NCBI GenBank assembly: GCA_045125245.1
Contig: JBGVNF010000013.1
Span: 1-24,448, forward strand
Length of the DNA stretch: 24,448 bases
Direction: 5' to 3'
Source of the DNA: SVEL01 sp045125245
Lineage (GTDB): Bacteria; Bacillota; Clostridia; Lachnospirales; Lachnospiraceae
Shown here in pieces: positions 7,483 through 13,400 of this stretch (positions within the stretch are counted from its first letter, which is position 1; each line of letters starts with the position of its first letter). Under the pieces are notes generated by a model, which did no database searches, was not told the DNA's origin, and was given only the letters and a program-made list of their open reading frames with translations. The translations under genes and the position numbers were made by a program.

Positions 7483-8715
7483 TTAATTCGCGTTGGAATT
7501 TGACTGTACTTCCTGTAACTTCATTGCACGAACCTTAAGTGGAAGTCCGAATAATGTAATGAAGCCTGAAGCATCATTGTGGTCATATAAATCACCTGTT
7601 GTAAAGCTTGCAAGTGACTCATTGTAAAGTGAATATGGAGAAGTAGTACCAGCCTTGATGATGTTACCCTTGTAAAGCTTCATCTTAACTTCACCTGTTA
7701 CATATTCCTGTGTAGATGTTACGAATGCCTGAATAGCTTCGCGGAGTGGTGTGAACCACTTTCCTTCGTAAACGATCTGAGAGAACTTATTTCCCATATC
7801 CTTCTTTGTTTCCATTGTAGCTCTATCGTGAACTAATTCTTCAAGCTGCTTGTGAGCTTCTAAAAGAATTGTTCCACCTGGAGTTTCGTATACACCACGA
7901 GACTTCATACCAACTACACGGTTTTCTACGATATCGATGATACCGATACCATGCTTACCACCAAGCTTATTTAACTCAGCGATGATTTCGGCAACCTTCA
8001 TTGACTTTCCGTTTAATTTAGTAGGAACACCCTTCTCAAAGTTTAATGTAATATATTCACCCTGGTCTGGAGCTTTTTCAGGAGATACACCTAATACTAA
8101 TAAGTGATCGTAGTTTGGCTCATTTGCTGGGTCCTCAAGCTCAAGACCTTCGTGGCTGATGTGCCATAAGTTACGGTCACGGCTGTAGCTTGAGTCTGTA
8201 CCGAATGGAAGGTCAATTCCATGCTGCTTACAGTATTCGATTTCAGCTTCACGAGAATCCATCTTCCAGAGGTCGTTCATTCTCCAAGGAGCGATAATCT
8301 TAATATCTGGAGCTAAAGCCTTGATGCCAAGCTCGAAACGAATCTGGTCATTACCCTTACCTGTAGCACCGTGACAGATTGCAACAGCGCCTTCCTTACG
8401 TGCGATTTCAACAAGTCTTTTAGCGATAACTGGACGAGCCATAGAAGTACCAAGTAAGTACTTGTTCTCGTATACAGCACCAGCTTGAACGCAAGGCATA
8501 ATGTATTCTTCTGCGAATTCATCAACGATATTCTCTATGTATAATTTTGAAGCACCTGAAAGCTTTGCTCTCTCATCAAGGCCATCTAATTCATTTCCCT
8601 GACCGCAGTCGATACAGCAGCAGATAACTTCATAATCAAAATTTTCCTTTAACCATGGAATAATGGCAGTAGTATCAAGACCACCTGAGTAAGCTAAAAC
8701 AACTTTTTCTTTCAT
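7483..8715 (-). CDS. argG: Argininosuccinate synthase
   Basis: A 410-residue enzyme that joins citrulline and aspartate, using ATP, to give argininosuccinate, the penultimate step of arginine synthesis. The PP-loop ATP-binding motif AYSGGLDT is at residues 8-15. ICHGATGKGNDQIRFE, PFGTDSSYSRDRNLWHIS and SRGVYETPGG are diagnostic segments for citrulline, aspartate and tetramer contacts. Length is normal. TAGGAGGATT on the minus strand places a GGAGG about 7 nt before the ATG. The gene diverges from argC, and a canonical ARG box lies about 40 bp upstream of its start. Its 3' end abuts the right arm of an 11-bp inverted repeat. Confidence 0.97.
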   Translation of the reverse strand: MKEKVVLAYSGGLDTTAIIPWLKENFDYEVICCCIDCGQGNELDGLDERAKLSGASKLYIENIVDEFAEEYIMPCVQAGAVYENKYLLGTSMARPVIAKRLVEIARKEGAVAICHGATGKGNDQIRFELGIKALAPDIKIIAPWRMNDLWKMDSREAEIEYCKQHGIDLPFGTDSSYSRDRNLWHISHEGLELEDPANEPNYDHLLVLGVSPEKAPDQGEYITLNFEKGVPTKLNGKSMKVAEIIAELNKLGGKHGIGIIDIVENRVVGMKSRGVYETPGGTILLEAHKQLEELVHDRATMETKKDMGNKFSQIVYEGKWFTPLREAIQAFVTSTQEYVTGEVKMKLYKGNIIKAGTTSPYSLYNESLASFTTGDLYDHNDASGFITLFGLPLKVRAMKLQEVQSNSNAN

Positions 8716-8734
8716 GATTTAATCCTCCTAAAAA

Positions 8735-8768
8735 TGTAAATTTATGCAGATAGATGAATAAATATTCA
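8735..8768. promoter_or_regulatory. ArgR/AhrC operator (ARG boxes) upstream of argG
   Basis: TGAATAAATATTCA at 8755-8768 fits the ArgR consensus TGAATwwwwATTCA at every position. A second, weaker palindrome, TGTAAATTTATGCA at 8735-8748, matches 7 of 10 fixed bases and is centred 20 bp away, close to the 21-bp spacing of known ArgR box pairs. The boxes lie in the argG leader/promoter and about 330-360 bp from the argC start. ArgR-type repressors bind such pairs with arginine; that one acts here is inference. Confidence 0.75.
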
Positions 8769-8973
8769 TAAAAGTTGCATAAAAATATGTTGTTATTAAA
8801 ACTAGAATAAATATACTAAAGAATTTATGAATATGCAAGAGTTTTTTCATATTTATTAAGAAAGTTATTGATAAAATAAAGTTATTAAAGCGAGGATAGG
8901 TAATTTATATATGATAAAGAAAGAAAAGATTATACGCAAAAAGATGCATATAGCTAACATTTGAAAAAAGTGC

Positions 8974-9002
8974 TTGCATAGTATACAGAACCTATGTATA
9001 AT
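8974..9002 (+). promoter_or_regulatory. Sigma-A promoter of argC
   Basis: TTGCAT (8974-8979) and a perfect TATAAT (8997-9002) are spaced 17 bp. Transcription would start near 9009, which rules out any argC start codon upstream of that point and leaves a leader of about 88 nt. Outside the ARG boxes and this promoter, the 8716-9096 region shows only AT-rich sequence. Confidence 0.75.
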
Positions 9003-9011
9003 TATGAATAT

Positions 9012-9069
9012 GTTTGGAGGAAGCGAAGGACTAAGCCGCAGGCTTAGGACTGAGATAGAGGCTCCAAAC
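9012..9069 (+). ncRNA. Structured argC leader (candidate cis-regulatory RNA)
   Basis: GTTTGGAG (9012-9019) pairs perfectly with CTCCAAAC (9062-9069), and inside it CTAAGCC (9031-9037) pairs with GGCTTAG (9041-9047) over a GCA loop. The internal loop is purine-rich on both sides (9020-9030 and 9048-9061). It begins almost at the predicted transcription start and ends 14 nt before the GGAGG of argC. I recognise no known riboswitch or T-box motif. Confidence 0.45.
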
Positions 9070-9096
9070 CATACAATATACACGGAGGAACGTAAT

Positions 9097-10044
9097 ATGA
9101 AGACAAAGATTTTTATTGATGGAAGCGAAGGAACAACAGGACTTCGTATTCATGAGCGTTTTCAGGGACGTGATGATATAGAATTATTAAAGATTGATCC
9201 TGAATTAAGAAAGGATCCAAATGAGAGAAAAAGATTAATTAATGAATCAGATATTACATTTTTATGCTTGCCAGATGATGCGGCTAGAGAGTCAGTATCA
9301 TTAGTAGAGAACGAAAATGTAGTAATTATTGATACATCTACAGCACATCGTACAGAAGAGGGTTGGTCATACGGATTTCCAGAGTTATCAGCTACTCATA
9401 AGGAAAAGATTATTAGCGGAAAAAGAATTGCAGTTCCAGGATGCTATGCGACAGGATTTATTTCTTTAGTATATCCATTGATTGCATCAGGAATAATGCC
9501 TAAGGATTATCCAGTTAACTGCTTTGGTATTTCTGGATACAGTGGAGCAGGTAAGAAGGCAATCGCTGTATATGAGGGAGAAGATAAGCCTGTAGAACAC
9601 AATTCAGGTAGAATTTATGCTCTTACACAGCAGCATAAGCATTTAAAGGAAATGCAAAAGATTACAGGATTGGAGAGGACACCATTATTTACACCTATTA
9701 TTGATGATTATTACAGTGGAATGGTTGTTTCGATTCAGATATATACAGATATGTTAAATAAGAAGGAAACCGTAGAAAGCTTACTTAACTTCTATGCTGA
9801 CTATTATAAGAATCAGCCATTTATAAAGGTTGCGTCAGCGGATGATGAAGTAGTAGCAAGCGGTTTTATAGCAGGAAATGGAATGTCAGGCTGGGACGGT
9901 CTTAAGATTTATGTTACTGGAAATGATGATAGAATAGTTATTTCATCACAGTTTGATAATCTTGGAAAAGGAGCTTCAGGTGCAGCGGTAGAATGTATGA
10001 ATCTTGTGCTTGGTTGTGAAGCTACAAAGGGACTTTCCATATAA
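9097..10044 (+). CDS. argC: N-acetyl-gamma-glutamyl-phosphate reductase (type 2)
   Basis: This NADPH-dependent enzyme reduces N-acetylglutamyl phosphate to the semialdehyde, the third step of arginine synthesis. The 315-residue length and the start KIFIDGSEGTTGLRI match the shorter type-2 ArgC class. The catalytic cysteine is C116 in VPGCYATG, and STAHRT near residue 81 binds phosphate and cofactor. The frame is open upstream to 8974, but that TTG is part of the -35 box. GGAGG at 9084-9088 sits 8 nt before the ATG at 9097, which fixes the start. It is first in an argC-argJ-argB series, with 36 bp before argJ. Confidence 0.95.
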   Translation: MKTKIFIDGSEGTTGLRIHERFQGRDDIELLKIDPELRKDPNERKRLINESDITFLCLPDDAARESVSLVENENVVIIDTSTAHRTEEGWSYGFPELSATHKEKIISGKRIAVPGCYATGFISLVYPLIASGIMPKDYPVNCFGISGYSGAGKKAIAVYEGEDKPVEHNSGRIYALTQQHKHLKEMQKITGLERTPLFTPIIDDYYSGMVVSIQIYTDMLNKKETVESLLNFYADYYKNQPFIKVASADDEVVASGFIAGNGMSGWDGLKIYVTGNDDRIVISSQFDNLGKGASGAAVECMNLVLGCEATKGLSI

Positions 10045-10080
10045 GATTTACAGAAAATGAATAGATAGGAGAGATGTCTT

Positions 10081-11307
10081 ATGAAGCATATTAACGGCGG
10101 TGTAACAGCTGCAGCAGGCTTTAGCGCAACAGGTCTTGCAGTTGGTATAAAGAAGAAAAGTGAAAAGAAGGATATGGCTCTTGTATATAGCAAGGTGCCT
10201 TGTAAGGTAGCAGGAACATTTACAAAGAATGTAGTGAAGGCGGCTTGTGTTAAGTATGATATGGATGTGGTGGAGAATAGCCCATTTGTACAGGCTGTTG
10301 TAGTTAATAGCGGTATCGCAAATGCATGTACTGGAGCTCAGGGTTATGAATACTGTGGACTTACAGCGAAGGCTACAGGCGAGGCATTAAATATTCCAGA
10401 GTCAGCAGTATTAGTAGGTTCCACAGGTGTTATCGGTGCGCAGCTTCCTATTGATAAGATTACAGAAGGTGTGAAACTTATGGCTCCACTTCTTGGTGAA
10501 ACAGTAGAAGATGGCACATTGGCAGCAGAGGCTATTATGACAACAGATACTATTTCAAAGGAGATAGCATTTGAGGTTGAGATTGACGGAAAGACAGTTA
10601 CAGTTGGTGGTATGTGTAAGGGTTCAGGAATGATTCATCCAAATATGTGCACAATGCTTGCATTTATTACAACTGACGTAAATATTTCTAAGGAAATGCT
10701 TACAAAGGCTGTTAAAGCAAATGTAGAAGATACCTTCAATATGGTTTCAGTTGACAGAGATACATCAACAAATGATACAATGCTTGTTCTTGCAAATGGT
10801 CTTGCAGGCAATGACGAAATCACAGAGGAGAACGAAGACTTTAAGAAGTTTTCAGATGCATTACTTGCAGTTAATACATATCTTGCAAAGAAGATGGCAG
10901 GAGACGGCGAAGGTGCAACAGCTCTTTTTGAGGTAGTTGTAAAGGGTGCTGAATCTAAGGCACAGGCTGTAACTATTGCAAAGTCTGTAGTTACATCAAA
11001 TCTTGTAAAAACTGCTATCGCAGGTCACGATGCTAACTGGGGAAGAATTCTTTGCGCAATGGGATATTCAAGTGCACAGTTTGATCCAGAAAAGGTTGAT
11101 TTATACTTTAAGAGTAGCGCAGGCGAATTAAAGATAGTTGAAAATAGTGTGTCTACTGGTTATAGTGAGGAGAAGGCAACTGAGATTTTATCACAGCCTG
11201 AGATTACAGCGCTTATTGATATAAAGATGGGTGATGCCGAAGCTACAGCATGGGGCTGTGATTTGACACATGAGTATATTAGCATTAATGCTGATTACAG
11301 AAGTTAG
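10081..11307 (+). CDS. argJ: Glutamate N-acetyltransferase / amino-acid acetyltransferase (ornithine acetyltransferase)
   Basis: A 408-residue ArgJ. It transfers the acetyl group from N-acetylornithine to glutamate, recycling it. Bifunctional members also start the pathway from acetyl-CoA, and sequence inspection cannot separate the two types. The self-cleavage site is readable as KGSGMIHPNMC|TMLAF, so T191 would become the N-terminal nucleophile of the beta subunit. The residue before the cut is Cys where many homologues have Ala. GHDANWGRILCAMGYS and the C-terminal DLTHEYISINADYRS are typical active-site segments. AGGAGAG precedes the ATG. No argA is seen in the window. Confidence 0.96.
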   Translation: MKHINGGVTAAAGFSATGLAVGIKKKSEKKDMALVYSKVPCKVAGTFTKNVVKAACVKYDMDVVENSPFVQAVVVNSGIANACTGAQGYEYCGLTAKATGEALNIPESAVLVGSTGVIGAQLPIDKITEGVKLMAPLLGETVEDGTLAAEAIMTTDTISKEIAFEVEIDGKTVTVGGMCKGSGMIHPNMCTMLAFITTDVNISKEMLTKAVKANVEDTFNMVSVDRDTSTNDTMLVLANGLAGNDEITEENEDFKKFSDALLAVNTYLAKKMAGDGEGATALFEVVVKGAESKAQAVTIAKSVVTSNLVKTAIAGHDANWGRILCAMGYSSAQFDPEKVDLYFKSSAGELKIVENSVSTGYSEEKATEILSQPEITALIDIKMGDAEATAWGCDLTHEYISINADYRS

Positions 11308-11338
11308 TACATTATTTATTAAGAAGCGGACGTATTAG

Positions 11339-11367
11339 TTGAAAAAAAATAATTATAAAGATATAAT
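11339..11367 (+). promoter_or_regulatory. Internal sigma-A promoter ahead of argB
   Basis: TTGAAA (11339-11344) and TATAAT (11362-11367) with a 17-bp spacer lie in the 141-bp argJ-argB gap. Transcription would begin near 11374, giving argB a 75-nt leader with a small GCGGAC/GTCTGC hairpin. Confidence 0.65.
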
Positions 11368-11448
11368 GGCGTTGGATTTTGAAAAATAATGCGGACTTGT
11401 CTGCTTATGTCAAATAAAAAAATGCCAAAGTATAAGGAGAATGAAATT

Positions 11449-12324
11449 ATGACAGATAAGGAAATGGAATCAATACAGTTTAAGGCAAATGTCTTAATAG
11501 AGGCATTGCCATATATTCAGCATTTCAACAGAAAGATTATCGTAGTTAAATACGGCGGAAGTGCTATGGTTGACGAAGAGCTTAAGAAAAATGTTATCAA
11601 GGATGTAACACTTCTTAAACTTGTAGGATTTAAGCCTATTATCGTTCACGGCGGTGGTAAGGAAATCAGCAAATGGGTAGAGCGTTCAGGTATGGAGCCA
11701 AAGTTTATCAACGGTCTTCGTGTAACTGATGAAGAAACTATGGAGATTGTAGAGATGGTTCTCGGCAAGGTTGGAAAGCAGCTCGTTTCCTTAGTTGAGG
11801 AATTAGGTGTTAAGGCTATTTCAATAAGTGGTAAAGATGGTGCGATGCTTACATGCAGTAAGAAATATTCAAATGGCGAGGATATCGGCTACGTAGGTGA
11901 AGTTGAAAAAGTTGATCCAAAGATTTTATTTGATTTAATCGAGAATGACTATCTTCCAATTATAAGCCCTATCGGACTTGGTGAAGATTATCACTCATAT
12001 AACATTAATGCAGATGATGCAGCATGCGCTATCGCTAGAGCGGTTCAGGCAGAGAAGCTTGCATTCTTAACAGACATCGAAGGTGTATATAGAGATCCTA
12101 AGGATTCTTCAACACTTATTTCAGAACTTACAACAAGCGCTGCGAGAGAGCTTCTTGCAGGTGGAACAGTTGGTGGCGGTATGCTTCCAAAGATTAATAA
12201 CTGTATCGATGCTGTTGAAAATGGCGTTTCAAAGGTACATATTCTTGATGGTCGTATATTACATTGCTTGCTTCTTGAAATCTTTACAAATAAGGGTATC
12301 GGAACTGCGATTTTGAAGGACTAA
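11449..12324 (+). CDS. argB: Acetylglutamate kinase
   Basis: This enzyme phosphorylates N-acetylglutamate with ATP, the committed step when ArgJ recycles acetyl groups. The amino-acid kinase motifs are KYGGSAM (about residues 35-41), VHGGGKEIS, and the C-terminal GGGMLPKI. The frame opens at 11389, but AAGGAGA at 11434-11440 is 8 nt before the ATG at 11449, giving 291 residues, the family norm. The N-terminal stretch ESIQFKANVLIEALPYI resembles the extra helix of hexameric, arginine-inhibited kinases, so feedback inhibition by arginine is likely (inference). An own promoter lies at 11339-11367. argD and argF do not follow. Confidence 0.95.
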   Translation: MTDKEMESIQFKANVLIEALPYIQHFNRKIIVVKYGGSAMVDEELKKNVIKDVTLLKLVGFKPIIVHGGGKEISKWVERSGMEPKFINGLRVTDEETMEIVEMVLGKVGKQLVSLVEELGVKAISISGKDGAMLTCSKKYSNGEDIGYVGEVEKVDPKILFDLIENDYLPIISPIGLGEDYHSYNINADDAACAIARAVQAEKLAFLTDIEGVYRDPKDSSTLISELTTSAARELLAGGTVGGGMLPKINNCIDAVENGVSKVHILDGRILHCLLLEIFTNKGIGTAILKD

Positions 12325-12384
12325 TAGAAGTTGAAAATAATAAAAGTAATAAAATATAAAATTTAATATAGGATATTTGTGATT

Positions 12385-12434
12385 AAAAGAGCTAGAAGCA
12401 TTGGGGGCTCACATCAGTGCTTTTGGTTCTTTTT
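12385..12434 (+). terminator. Rho-independent terminator of the argCJB unit
   Basis: AGAAGCATTG (12394-12403) pairs with CAGTGCTTTT (12415-12424), with two G-T pairs and an 11-nt loop. An outer AAAAGAGC/GGTTCTTTT stem adds to it and ends in a T-run. Confidence 0.7.
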
Positions 12435-12436
12435 AT

Positions 12437-12493
12437 TATCATATAGGAAAGTTCTCGATGAGATTTTTTTTATGAAATAACATATAGGAAATT
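12437..12493. repeat. Partial copy of the dispersed repeat (left-end motif only)
   Basis: ATATAGGAAAGTTCTC at 12441-12456 is identical to the left end of the 133-bp repeat in copy A, again just after a terminator T-run, but then diverges. CATATAGGAAA recurs at 12481-12491. This could be a degraded copy or a target for the element. Confidence 0.5.
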
Positions 12494-12521
12494 ACATATA
12501 TGACAAATTGTAGTTTTACTA

Positions 12522-12550
12522 TTGATAAATGTTTATTTTAAAGTTATAAT
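12522..12550 (+). promoter_or_regulatory. Sigma-A promoter of comEA-comEC
   Basis: TTGATA (12522-12527) and TATAAT (12545-12550) are spaced 17 bp. The start would be near 12557, leaving a 65-nt leader before comEA. Confidence 0.7.
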
Positions 12551-12621
12551 AAAAAGGTAAATTTGTTGGTGAAATCCGTTGATAATCTGTAAATTCAGTA
12601 TGTCGATAGGGTTCTATTTTT

Positions 12622-13368
12622 ATGAGCATTTCTAAGAAAAATCAATATTTTAAAATATGGGCGATTAGATATTTATGTATCTTGATTTTGATTTTGGTGT
12701 TAGGTATTTTATATAGTTGTCAGAGAGAGGATAGTGGCAAAGGTATAAAGGTCGAAGTGGCAGGGGATGAAGGTTTGAGTGATGGCGATTTATATGATAG
12801 CGAAGGTAATTTAGATGATATGAATAATTCAGGTGAGTCAGGATATCTAGATAGTTCAGGGGATTCAGATGGTTCGGGGAATTCAAATGGTTCTGGAAAT
12901 TCAAATGGTTCAGGTAATTTTGATGATAATATGAAGTTTATATGTGTCCATATAGCAGGTTTTGTAGTTAATCCAGGGGTTTATAATATTGCAGAGGGCG
13001 CGCGTATTTATGAGGTTGTACGTTTGGCTGGTGGTTTTTTACCTGAGGCAGATGAGAGTTATCTTAATCTTGCGTCGGTTGTTTTTGATGGCCAAAAAAT
13101 TATGGTTTTATCAAAGGAGGAAGCTAAGACAGCAAAGCCATTTGTTAGTCAGATAGACAAAGAGACAGAGAAAAGACTTATAAATATTAATACAGCAACT
13201 AAAGAGCAACTTATGCAATTAGCTGGTATAGGTGAAAGTCGAGCACTTAGTATTATTTCATATAGAGAAAAGCATGGTGAGTTTAAGAAAATCGAGGATA
13301 TTATGAAAATATCCGGGATAAAAGAAGCAGCATTTGAAAAAATAAAAGATTATATCTGCGTGGATTAG
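12622..13368 (+). CDS. comEA: ComEA-family competence protein (DNA receptor)
   Basis: A 248-residue secreted or membrane-anchored protein. In order: a hydrophobic N-terminal segment (about 13-32) ending in LGILYSC, which could be a lipobox although Tyr at -2 is unusual; an acidic Gly/Ser/Asn-rich linker (about 50-105) built of short repeats; an SLBB domain (about 108-168, VHIAGFVVNPGVYNIAEGA); and two helix-hairpin-helix motifs (about 190-247, ININTATKEQLMQLAGIG and IEDIMKISGI) that bind DNA. ComEA captures DNA at the cell surface and passes it to ComEC, encoded next. The ribosome binding site is weak (AGGG at 12608-12611). Confidence 0.92.
   Translation: MSISKKNQYFKIWAIRYLCILILILVLGILYSCQREDSGKGIKVEVAGDEGLSDGDLYDSEGNLDDMNNSGESGYLDSSGDSDGSGNSNGSGNSNGSGNFDDNMKFICVHIAGFVVNPGVYNIAEGARIYEVVRLAGGFLPEADESYLNLASVVFDGQKIMVLSKEEAKTAKPFVSQIDKETEKRLININTATKEQLMQLAGIGESRALSIISYREKHGEFKKIEDIMKISGIKEAAFEKIKDYICVD
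12838..12925. repeat. Short tandem repeats in the comEA linker
   Basis: Units near 18 bp built on 'AATTCAAATGGTTCNGG' encode Gly-Asn-Ser-Asn-Gly-Ser repeats. The arrays stay in frame and lengthen a flexible linker between the membrane anchor and the SLBB domain. Confidence 0.6.
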
Positions 13369-13400
13369 GGGGTGTTATTATTTTAAAAAGACCTCTAGTT

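Noticed and set aside
9012..9069. T-box leader for argC
   Set aside because: The conserved AGGGTGGNACCGCG antiterminator sequence is absent, and no terminator follows.
8974..9096. 41-codon N-terminal extension of argC
   Set aside because: The TTG at 8974 is the -35 box of the promoter and the extension precedes the transcript start. GGAGG and family alignment support 9097.
12665..12904. Asn/His/Leu-rich minus-strand frame in comEA
   Set aside because: It is the reverse reading of the repetitive linker and has no start signals.
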